Shown here piece after piece: positions 33,200-40,605 of a stretch of 49,567 nt of DNA. A model generated the notes under the pieces. That model was not told where the DNA came from, searched no databases, and saw nothing but the letters and a program-made list of their open reading frames with translations. This DNA is from Acetobacteraceae bacterium (GTDB lineage: Bacteria; Pseudomonadota; Alphaproteobacteria; Acetobacterales; Acetobacteraceae), in assembly GCA_003506895.1 (NCBI GenBank), contig DNXO01000102.1, positions 1 through 49,567 on the forward strand, given 5' to 3'. Within the stretch, counting starts at the first letter, position 1, and the number at the start of each line of letters is the position of its first letter. The position numbers and the translations under genes are program-made.

Positions 33200-35005
33200 A
33201 TGGAATACAGCGTCAATTTTGGCTCGCTTTCCAGCAAGAAGCGGGCGGCCGCGCCGAACGCCAAATTCCGGCTGGCCCTGCTGGGCGATTTCTCCGGCCG
33301 CGCCAATGCCGGAAAATCGGAGACCGGGGCCGCGTTGGCGAAGCGCAAGCCGATCAAGGTGGATGTCGACAATCTCGACGATATTCTGGCCAGGATGAAG
33401 CTCGATCTGACCTTGTCGCTGGACGGAGAGGAGGCGATCGTATCGGTCCCGGTGGGATCGATGGATGATTTCCATCCCGACCAGATCGTCGAGAACGTCG
33501 AGTTGTTCAGTGAGTTACGTAGTTTGCGGCGTAATCTGGCGAACAAGGCGACCTTCGATCGGGCGGCCAAGACAGTGCTGTCCTGGAGTGGGGAGGATGC
33601 CTTGCCGCCGTTGCCGCGCAAGGCCGCTGGCAGCTCCGTCGCCACGGACCGCAAGCTGTCCGATTTCGCCCGGCTGACCGGGCGCCCCACCGCTGCCGAG
33701 GCGGCGGAGGCGTCGGTTGAGGACCTGATGCGCCGGATCGTTGGTCCATTGGTCGAGCCGGCGCGTGATGCCCGCGCCGATCAGTTGACCGCTCGGGTGG
33801 ATGAGGCGTTGTCCACCGCGATGCGGCGGATTTTGCACCATCCGGATTTTCAGAGTGCCGAGGCATTGTGGCGAGGCGTGGAGTTCCTGATCCGCCGGAT
33901 TGAAACCGGCGCCAAGATGGAGATCCTGCTGTATGACGTGTCGGCCGAGGAACTGGCGGCAGACATCGCCGGGTCGGACGATCTGAGCAACAGCGGACTG
34001 TATGGCCTGCTGATCGAGCAGCCGGCGCTCGATGCGGGGCAGGGCGCCATTTCGGTGGCGATCGGACTGTACAATTTCGAACTGATGCCGCCGCACGCCG
34101 AACTGCTGGGGCGGATCGCCCAGGTTGCGGCTGCGGCGGGGGCGCCGTTCATCGCCAGCATTGGGCCTGACCCGCTGAAGCTGCCGGTGCATGAGCAGCA
34201 TCCGCTGATCAAAGAATCCTGGCAGGCACTGCGACAACTGTCCGCCTCGGTCTATCTGGGCCTGGCCACGCCGCGCTTCCTGCTGCGCACACCGTACGGC
34301 AAGAAAACCGATCCGATCGACGCGTTCGGCTTTGAGGAATTCACCCGTCAGGGCGGATTGTCCGGTATGCTGTGGGGCCACCCGGGACTGATCCCGGCGC
34401 TTCTGCTGGCCGAGAGCTTCGGCCAACAGGGGCTGAAGATGAAGCTGGGCACGGTCATGGGTGTCCGCGACATGCCGTATTTCGTCTACTTTGATGCCGA
34501 TGGCGACCAAACCGCGTTGCCCTGCACCGAACGGATGTACAGCGAGCGTCAGGCCGTGGGTGTAACCAACTACGGCGTTATGCCGTTGCTCAGTCTGCGC
34601 GGCAGGCCGGAGTTGCGGCTTGGCAGTTTCCAGTCCGTGGCTGGCGCCACGCTGGCCGGGTTCTGGGCCCCGGCGGTGGTCACGTCGTCGAGCACAGGTG
34701 CTGTACCCGCGGTGAAGCCCGCGCCTGTCGAGGCCGCCGAAGCCGAGGCGGTGGATCTGGACGCGCTGCTCAAGGATCTGAGCGCTGCGGAACCCGAAGC
34801 GGCTGAGCCTGAAGCAGCGGAACCCGAAGCGCCAGAACCTGAAGCGGCCGAACCTGAAGCGGCCGAACCTGAAGCGGCCGAACCCGAAGCACCGGCGGCC
34901 GATGATTTGGATGCCCTACTGGCCAGCCTCAACGTCGAGCCGCCGCCGCCAGAACCCGACGCGACCGACGTTGATCTTGACGCGCTGCTGGCGTCGCTGA
35001 AGTAG
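33200..35005 (+). CDS. Sheath-like TssB-TssC fusion with acidic repeat tail
   Basis: The 601-residue protein joins pieces of both sheath subunits. Residues about 1-125 resemble TssB (FRLALLGDFSGR, VDVDNLDDILARM, GSMDDFHPDQIVENVELFSEL). Residues about 190-500 resemble TssC (ILHHPDFQSAEALWRGVEFLIRR, GLLIEQPALD, PRFLLRTPYGKKTDPIDAFGFEEF) but with the middle reduced: the FRGxAWDxSPIFKK and GEPFGxLxGDYYFDH blocks are absent or altered. A tail (about 510-601) holds seven EPEA-type units and three DLDALLxxL peptides at 518-527, 568-577 and 591-600. Proteins of this fusion type occur in some T6SS clusters; role not known to me. Inference: a cap, adaptor or baseplate-side regulator of the sheath. It has GGAGG seven bases upstream. 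Confidence 0.82.
   Translation: MEYSVNFGSLSSKKRAAAPNAKFRLALLGDFSGRANAGKSETGAALAKRKPIKVDVDNLDDILARMKLDLTLSLDGEEAIVSVPVGSMDDFHPDQIVENVELFSELRSLRRNLANKATFDRAAKTVLSWSGEDALPPLPRKAAGSSVATDRKLSDFARLTGRPTAAEAAEASVEDLMRRIVGPLVEPARDARADQLTARVDEALSTAMRRILHHPDFQSAEALWRGVEFLIRRIETGAKMEILLYDVSAEELAADIAGSDDLSNSGLYGLLIEQPALDAGQGAISVAIGLYNFELMPPHAELLGRIAQVAAAAGAPFIASIGPDPLKLPVHEQHPLIKESWQALRQLSASVYLGLATPRFLLRTPYGKKTDPIDAFGFEEFTRQGGLSGMLWGHPGLIPALLLAESFGQQGLKMKLGTVMGVRDMPYFVYFDADGDQTALPCTERMYSERQAVGVTNYGVMPLLSLRGRPELRLGSFQSVAGATLAGFWAPAVVTSSSTGAVPAVKPAPVEAAEAEAVDLDALLKDLSAAEPEAAEPEAAEPEAPEPEAAEPEAAEPEAAEPEAPAADDLDALLASLNVEPPPPEPDATDVDLDALLASLK
34790..34894 (+). repeat. Seven 15-bp tandem repeats (EPEAx) in the sheath-like gene
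   Basis: Seven in-frame 15-base units encode EPEA followed by A or P. Units four to six are identical, so the array has changed copy number recently. It forms an acidic flexible spacer between the first and second DLDALL peptides. Confidence 0.92.
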
Positions 35006-35011
35006 CGCGTG

Positions 35012-35569
35012 TCAGCTTGGCTCCGTCGCGCGGACGACGATGTCGATCCGCTGACTTTCCCGGGCGTCACCGGCCACCGCGCCAGTTGGCCGGATCGCGC
35101 GCCCGATGCGATCGGCTGGCACACCGGCCTTGATCAAGCCCTCTTCGACCAACTGCGCCCGGAGGCGGGACAGGTCGACGATCGACTTGGGGCCCTCGGG
35201 ATCGAGAAATTCGACAAGATCGATCAGCATGGTTTTGTTGTCGCTCCACCAGGACGCCACCGAGGCGATGACGGTGTGGCCGTCCTTATCGATCGCGGCC
35301 GACCATTCGGCGAAGAACACCGAATAGTCCGAGTTGCTGCGCCGGATGCGTTCAACGATGGCGGGATGGATGATCCAGGGATCGCCGAAGCCGTCCTGCT
35401 CTCCACAATGCTGGATCCACAGCCGGTTCACCTCGCTTTTGTGTTCGCAGGGTACCAGTTCAATGCTAACGTCGGGCGCAAGCGTGTTGGCCAGCAGATC
35501 GTCGAGAAACGGCTCACCACCAACCAGCCATACGCGTCCGTTGAATTCCGCCAGTGTGATATCGGCCAT
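35012..35569 (-). CDS. OmpA-like-domain protein without signal peptide
   Basis: I start at 35569, where GAGGAA lies seven bases upstream; the open frame to 35695 lacks a better start. The 185-residue protein begins MADITLAEFNGRVWLVGGEP with no signal peptide or membrane helix. Its C-terminal half has an OmpA-like pattern: YSVFFAEWSAAIDKDGHTVI, LSRLRAQLVEEGLIKAGV and the closing ESQRIDIVV, but the usual G-x-T/A-D core is weak (DLVEFLDPEG). Inference: a degenerate or specialised OmpA-type wall-binding domain, perhaps exported by the T6SS itself or acting in the cytoplasm. It lies antisense between the sheath-like fusion (six bases between the two stops) and tagH, with which it diverges. Confidence 0.65.
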   Translation of the reverse strand: MADITLAEFNGRVWLVGGEPFLDDLLANTLAPDVSIELVPCEHKSEVNRLWIQHCGEQDGFGDPWIIHPAIVERIRRSNSDYSVFFAEWSAAIDKDGHTVIASVASWWSDNKTMLIDLVEFLDPEGPKSIVDLSRLRAQLVEEGLIKAGVPADRIGRAIRPTGAVAGDARESQRIDIVVRATEPS

Positions 35570-35647
35570 GGTCAATTCCTCAACAGCTGATCGTTCTTGG
35601 ATCGGCACGCATGCCGCTTTCCACGTGTATAGACAAGGCCTGACGCC

Positions 35648-37282
35648 ATGCCGCTGAAACTCACTCTCACATCGCTTTCGGGCGGCGATCGGCAAGAGCG
35701 GACGCTGTCCCGGGGAACATTATCGATCGGCCGCGGCAGCGGCAATGACTGGGTGTTGCCGGACCCTGAGCAACATTTGTCGCGGACACATTGCATGATT
35801 GGATTCGAGCAGGGGCAATATTGGCTGACCGATCTCAGCACCAACGGGATGCTGCTGAACGGCTCCCGCACCCCGACCGCGCGGGACAGCCGCACCGTGC
35901 TTACAGATGGCGATAGTATCGTAATGGGTGCATACAAGCTTGCGATCGCCGAGGTCGACGACCGCGCCGTTTCCGGCGGAGCCGATCCGTTTGGCGCCTC
36001 CCGCATGGATGATTTCAATAATCCGCTGAATGCCGATCCGCTCGCGGACCCCCTGTCCGATCCGTTGTCAGATTCGCCGCGTGGCGGCAGGGACTTTCAC
36101 CACCCGGTTCCGCATCAGGCCGCGGCGGCGCGGGTGGCTGATCCGTTTGATGCGGCCGACCGTGGCCGTCCGCGGGATCCGGCCCAAGACATGTTTCAGG
36201 GACACGCGGCGGCGGATGCCTGGAAGGGGCCGACGCAGCGCGACGATGCCGTGGCGGGGTCGCACGCGTTCTCGGCGCCCAAACCGATCGCACCCGCACA
36301 GTTCGACGATATCGATTTCGATGCGCTACTCGGGGATCTGATGCCGCAGGCGCATGCGCAGCCGCCAGCATTCGGCAACCCGGCGCAACCGGCCGCTGCC
36401 GGGCCGGTCGTCGATCCGTTTGACAGTCTTCTCGGCGATGATGCGATTCCGCCGATTGGAGGATTTGCGCTTGCCCCACCCGCCGAATTCGCCCGGGAAT
36501 CGTCCGACCCGTTCGCGCCGGCCGCCCCCGCCGGCCTCGCGCCCGCATCACCCGACCCCTTCGCGGCGACGCCGCCCGCCGGATTCACTCCGGTCACCTC
36601 AGCGCCTGCTCCGGGCTTTCAGCCCTCCGCCCCGTCGCTGGCTGCTCAGCAGGCACCCGTTCCCGCAACGCCCGTACCAGCGCTGGCCGCCGCGCCAGCG
36701 TCCAACTCCGCGCTGTTTGCCGCCTTTTTTCAGGGTGCGGGGATCGAGAGGTCGGACCTTCCGCCAGCCGAGCAGGAGGCTGCCATGAAGGCGATGGGCG
36801 CATTGTTCCGCGCCTTTGTCAGCGGTACCCGCGACGTGCTGATGTCACGTGCGGAGATCAAGCACGAGATGCGCGTCGAACAGACCATGATCCGCTCACG
36901 CGACAATAACGCGCTCAAATTTTCGGTTTCGCCGGAGGAGGCATTGCAGGCGCTGCTGCGGCCGAACCGCCCAGGCTACAAGGCGCCGCTCGCGGCGGTC
37001 GAGGAGGCGTTCGACGATATCCGCTCGCATGAACTGGCGGTCATGGCCGGCATGCAGACCGGCTTGATGGCGCTGCTCAAGCGTTTCGACCCGGCACTGT
37101 TGGAAAGCCGCCTGCAGAAGGGCATGCTGGACAGCATCCTGCCGTCCGCCCGCAAGGCCCGGTTCTGGGAGATGTTCTGCGCGGCCTACAAGGATATCGC
37201 GCGCGAAGCGGAGGACGATTTTCATGCTTTGTTCGGCCGTGAATTCGCCCGCGCCTACACCGCGCAGGTGGGAAAAATTTGA
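35648..37282 (+). CDS. tagH: TagH (Fha/ImpI), FHA-domain T6SS regulator
   Basis: The 544-residue protein starts with a forkhead-associated domain (about 1-100) that binds phosphothreonine; the ligand loop residues are present in SIGRGSGNDWVLPD, HLSRTHC and DLSTNGMLLNG. A disordered middle (about 115-350) carries five DPF motifs (ADPFG, ADPFD, VDPFD, SDPFA, PDPFA) and one DIDFDALLGDL peptide (221-231). The C-terminal helical domain (about 355-544, from ALFAAFFQGAGIERSDLP) is the type VI FHA C-terminal family. In Pseudomonas and Agrobacterium it activates secretion after kinase action. Its gene follows a short divergent region shared with the OmpA-like gene. Confidence 0.93.
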   Translation: MPLKLTLTSLSGGDRQERTLSRGTLSIGRGSGNDWVLPDPEQHLSRTHCMIGFEQGQYWLTDLSTNGMLLNGSRTPTARDSRTVLTDGDSIVMGAYKLAIAEVDDRAVSGGADPFGASRMDDFNNPLNADPLADPLSDPLSDSPRGGRDFHHPVPHQAAAARVADPFDAADRGRPRDPAQDMFQGHAAADAWKGPTQRDDAVAGSHAFSAPKPIAPAQFDDIDFDALLGDLMPQAHAQPPAFGNPAQPAAAGPVVDPFDSLLGDDAIPPIGGFALAPPAEFARESSDPFAPAAPAGLAPASPDPFAATPPAGFTPVTSAPAPGFQPSAPSLAAQQAPVPATPVPALAAAPASNSALFAAFFQGAGIERSDLPPAEQEAAMKAMGALFRAFVSGTRDVLMSRAEIKHEMRVEQTMIRSRDNNALKFSVSPEEALQALLRPNRPGYKAPLAAVEEAFDDIRSHELAVMAGMQTGLMALLKRFDPALLESRLQKGMLDSILPSARKARFWEMFCAAYKDIAREAEDDFHALFGREFARAYTAQVGKI

Positions 37283-37401
37283 CGATTAGCAAAAAAATCG
37301 CCTGATCGACGGCCGCATCGCGGCAAACCGACAAACCTTCATTACGCTATCGCTTGCTTGCGGGGGCGAAGCAAGTAGACTAGGCGGCTGGGGGATTTAG
37401 C
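37283..37401 (+). promoter_or_regulatory. Region before tssJ with a stem-loop
   Basis: The 119 bases before tssJ contain CTTGCTT (37353-37359) and AAGCAAG (37369-37375), a perfect seven-base stem with a G-rich loop. TTGCTT (37354) and TAGACT (37376) could together be a weak sigma-70-type promoter with a 16-base spacer, overlapping the stem. This may start a separate transcript for tssJ-tssK-tssL2-tssM2. Confidence 0.35.
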
Positions 37402-37881
37402 ATGCGGCTTCGATGGATTTTCGTGGGTTTGGCGGCGATGTCCTGCTTGACAGGCTGCGGGGGGGCGCCATCGGCGTCACCGCCCACGGTGGTGAATCTC
37501 ACCATCGAAGCGACCCCGGACAACAACCTCACCGTCGACAACAAGGGCGCGCCGCTTGCGATACGCGTTTATCAGCTGGCCGGGGCGGCGGGCTTCAACG
37601 CCGCGGAGTTCTTTCCGCTTTACAACGACGACGACGCCACCCTGAAAACGGATCTCGTGCATCGCGATGATTTTCTGCTCGCTCCGGGTGCCAGCAAATC
37701 GGAAACAATCATGCCGAAGGACAATGTCGCCTCGATCGGGGTGTTCGGCGCCTATCGCGGGTTCCAAACCGCCGTCTGGCGGGTATCATTCGATGTCGTC
37801 CCACATAAGACGATCAAGGTGACCGTGACCGCCGGGCATGACGGATTGGTGCTGAAGACCGATGCAACCGGGCCGAAATAG
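37402..37881 (+). CDS. tssJ: TssJ, outer-membrane lipoprotein
   Basis: A 159-residue lipoprotein with signal peptide and lipobox L-T-G-C (Cys19), followed by Gly at +2, which fits outer-membrane sorting. The rest is the small TssJ/SciN beta-sandwich, with NLTIEATPDNNLT, APLAIRVYQL, FFPLYNDD and GVFGAYRGFQTAVWRV. TssJ anchors the C-terminal end of TssM to the outer membrane. Only one TssJ is present for two TssM proteins. tssK follows after 26 bases. Confidence 0.95.
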   Translation: MRLRWIFVGLAAMSCLTGCGGAPSASPPTVVNLTIEATPDNNLTVDNKGAPLAIRVYQLAGAAGFNAAEFFPLYNDDDATLKTDLVHRDDFLLAPGASKSETIMPKDNVASIGVFGAYRGFQTAVWRVSFDVVPHKTIKVTVTAGHDGLVLKTDATGPK

Positions 37882-37907
37882 TTGCCAGGCATGATCGGAT
37901 TGTCGCG

Positions 37908-39245
37908 ATGAACTGGGAAAACAAGGTTATTTGGTCCGAGGGCCTGTTCCTGCAGCCGCAGCATTTGCAGCAGCAGGATCGATACGTAGACCGGCTGGTG
38001 CGGGCCAGCACGATGGGGCTGCGGCCGTTTGCCTGGGGCCTGACCGAGCTGTCGCTGGATACCGATTTGCTTACCCTGGGCAAGTTCGGCATTCGTTCGG
38101 CCGCCGGCATCCTGCCTGATGGCACCCCGTTTAGTGTGCCCGACGATGCGGCCCCTCCCAGACCGATCGATCTGCCCGAAACGGCCCGGAACGTTGTCGT
38201 ATACCTGCAATTGCCGACCCGTCAGCCCGGTGGGGTGGAGGTGGCCCCGCCCGAATTGATCGAGACCGTGGCGCGCTTCGCCACCGATGAGTTCGAAGCC
38301 ACCGATGTCGTTGCCGGATCGCAAGGCCGGACCGCCGTGCCGATCGGGAAGCTGCGTCTGCGCTATGCGCTGGAGGGCGAGGCCCGCACCGGCTTTACCG
38401 GCGTCGGCTTGGCTCGGGTGGTCGAAGTGCGGGCTGACAAAAGCACGGTACTCGACGAGGGTTATATCCCGCCTTTGCTAACCTGCAGCGCCACCAGCGT
38501 GATCGGCGGGTTTATCAACCAATTGCAGGGGCTTCTGCATCACCGCGCCGAGGCCTTGGCCGGACGGGTGTCGGAAACCACGACGCGGGGTACCGCCGAG
38601 ATCGCCGATTACATGTTGCTGCAGCTATGCAACAACTATGAACCGCTGATGACTCATCTGGCGTCGATCGCACCGCAATTGCATCCGGAAAGCTTCTACC
38701 GGGTGACGGTCAGCCTGGCCGGCGAACTCGCGACATTTACCGAGACGCGCAAACGGCCGGCCGTATTCTCGCCCTATAAGCACGATGATCTGCAAGCGAC
38801 GTTCCGCCCGGTGATGTCGGCGCTGCGTCAGGCCCTGTCGGCGGTGCTGGAACAGACGGCGGTGCCGATCCCGTTGCAGGAACGCAAATTCGGCATCCGC
38901 GTCGGCCCTATCCTGGACCGCACGCTGGTTACCGAAGCGACCTGGGTGCTGGCGGTGAAGGCGCAGGTGCCGGTGGAAACGCTGCGACGCAATTTCCCCA
39001 ATCTGGTCAAGATCGGGCCAGTCGAGCAGATCCGCGAACTGATCACTGTGGCGCTGCCCGGTATCGCCGTGCGCGCTTTGCCGGTGGCGCCGCGTCAACT
39101 TCCGTATTATTCCGGAACGAGTTACTTTGAACTCGATCGCAGCAGCGCCTATTGGGCGGCACTGGCCCGGTCCGGCGGCGTCGCGATCCATGTGACCGGC
39201 GACCTGCCGGGTCTTGAAATTGAATGCTGGGCCATCCGAGGGTGA
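37908..39245 (+). CDS. tssK: TssK, baseplate-to-membrane connector
   Basis: The 445-residue protein opens with NKVIWSEGLFLQPQHLQQQD, the TssK signature, and continues with LTLGKFGIRSAAGILPDG, LLHHRAEALAGRV, LHPESFYRVTVSLAGELATF and ISDPxx-type C-terminal segments, ending with YFELDRSSAYWAALARSGGVAIHVTGDLPGLEIECWAIRG. TssK trimers link the baseplate wedges to TssL and TssM. Four bases separate it from tssL2. With two TssL proteins in the locus, the single TssK must serve either or both. Confidence 0.96.
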   Translation: MNWENKVIWSEGLFLQPQHLQQQDRYVDRLVRASTMGLRPFAWGLTELSLDTDLLTLGKFGIRSAAGILPDGTPFSVPDDAAPPRPIDLPETARNVVVYLQLPTRQPGGVEVAPPELIETVARFATDEFEATDVVAGSQGRTAVPIGKLRLRYALEGEARTGFTGVGLARVVEVRADKSTVLDEGYIPPLLTCSATSVIGGFINQLQGLLHHRAEALAGRVSETTTRGTAEIADYMLLQLCNNYEPLMTHLASIAPQLHPESFYRVTVSLAGELATFTETRKRPAVFSPYKHDDLQATFRPVMSALRQALSAVLEQTAVPIPLQERKFGIRVGPILDRTLVTEATWVLAVKAQVPVETLRRNFPNLVKIGPVEQIRELITVALPGIAVRALPVAPRQLPYYSGTSYFELDRSSAYWAALARSGGVAIHVTGDLPGLEIECWAIRG

Positions 39246-39249
39246 GGCC

Positions 39250-40605
39250 ATGAGCGACGATCCATTCGCCGAACCGACCGACAGCGACCGCACCATGATC
39301 CGTCCGCGTCCGGGCGGTGGACGTCCGGGCGGTGGGCGTCCGGTCGCCGCGCCGGTGACGGCTTCACAGGGGGCCGGCGGCAACGCCATCGCGGTGCCCG
39401 AGGTGGGCAGCAACAAGCTTGTCGCCATCGCGGCGCCGCTGCTGGCGGCGGCCATTCGCATCGTATCGGTTCGCGGCGCCGCTAATCCGGACCCCGAGCA
39501 GTTGCGTCGCGGCATGGTGACCGAGATGCGTGGCTTTGAGCGCAACGCGCTGACCACGGGTCTCGACACCCGAGCATTGCGGGCGGCCCGTTACGCGCTT
39601 TGCGCCACGATCGATGATCTCGTTCTCAGTACGCCCTGGGGCGCGGCCAGTTCGTGGTCCCAACAGAGTCTGACCAGCATCTTTCAGAACGAAGTCACCG
39701 GCGGCGACCGGTTCTTTGAAATCCTGGAACAGATGCAGAAGGATCTCGGCCACAACGGCGAAGTCGTCGAACTGATGTATCTCTGCACCTCGCTTGGCTT
39801 CGAAGGTCGGTATCGGGTGATGCCGCGTGGCACCGCGGCCTTGGCGGAGCTCCGCGACAGCGTTTACCGGCTGATCCGCTCTCGGCGCGGCGATTTTGAG
39901 CGTGAGTTGTCGCCGCATTGGCGAGGCACCGACCTGGGTCATCGCGCGTTGCGGCAGCGGATCCCGTTTTGGGCGATTGGCGCCGGGACCGCATTGCTGG
40001 CGGGGCTGATCTATCTCGGCTTCAATTTCATGCTCGCCGGCCGTTCAGACATTGCGTTCGCCCAGATGTATGGGTTGCCGCCCCATGGCATACCGGCGAT
40101 TCCCCGTGTGGAAATGACGGCACCGCCGCCACCGCCGCCGGTTGCCGCCGCGCCCAGCAATCTGTCCGCTAAGCTGCACGAATTCCTGGCGCCGGAGATC
40201 AAATCGGGGCTGGTGGTCGTGTTGGAGGATGCGCAATCCGTCACCGTCCGTCTGACGGGCAACACAATGTTCGGCTCTGGCACCGCCACGCTGAACAGTA
40301 GCTATGATCCGTTGCTTGCGCGGATCGGCGTCGCTCTGGAGGATGAGAAGGGTGGGATCAGCGTCGTTGGATATACCGACAATCAGCCGATCCACACCGC
40401 GCGCTTCCCATCGAATTTTGAATTGTCGCTGGCCCGCGCCCAGGCGGTAGCACAAATGGTCGAAACCAAACTTAGTAATCCCAAACGGGTCAAAGCCATC
40501 GGGCGGGCCGATGCCGATCCGTTGGCGTCCAACGCCACCGCCGATGGGCGGCAGAAAAACCGGCGCACTGAAATCGTGCTGACCCGTACGTCGGAGACGC
40601 CCTGA
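39250..40605 (+). CDS. tssL: TssL (DotU) with C-terminal OmpA domain, copy 2
   Basis: I start at ATG 39250, behind GTGAGG, rather than at an ATG inside tssK. The 451-residue protein begins SDDPFAEPTDSDRTMIRPRPGG; Thr15 sits in the same DRTxIRP context as in copy 1. A Gly/Arg linker leads to the DotU domain (about 50-230, with RYALCATIDDLVLSTPWGAASSW), one membrane helix at about 238-261 and a periplasmic OmpA-type domain (about 320-451, with GYTDNQPIHT and NRRTEIVL). It lacks the GGAS insert of copy 1. The stop overlaps the tssM2 start (TGATG). Its neighbours tssJ and tssK suggest that this is the canonical copy. Confidence 0.94.
   Translation: MSDDPFAEPTDSDRTMIRPRPGGGRPGGGRPVAAPVTASQGAGGNAIAVPEVGSNKLVAIAAPLLAAAIRIVSVRGAANPDPEQLRRGMVTEMRGFERNALTTGLDTRALRAARYALCATIDDLVLSTPWGAASSWSQQSLTSIFQNEVTGGDRFFEILEQMQKDLGHNGEVVELMYLCTSLGFEGRYRVMPRGTAALAELRDSVYRLIRSRRGDFERELSPHWRGTDLGHRALRQRIPFWAIGAGTALLAGLIYLGFNFMLAGRSDIAFAQMYGLPPHGIPAIPRVEMTAPPPPPPVAAAPSNLSAKLHEFLAPEIKSGLVVVLEDAQSVTVRLTGNTMFGSGTATLNSSYDPLLARIGVALEDEKGGISVVGYTDNQPIHTARFPSNFELSLARAQAVAQMVETKLSNPKRVKAIGRADADPLASNATADGRQKNRRTEIVLTRTSETP

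Noticed and set aside
32114..33475. 453-residue minus-strand open frame across the end of tssH and the start of the sheath-like gene
   Set aside because: It spans two well-supported plus-strand genes and their junction, with no domain or ribosome site.
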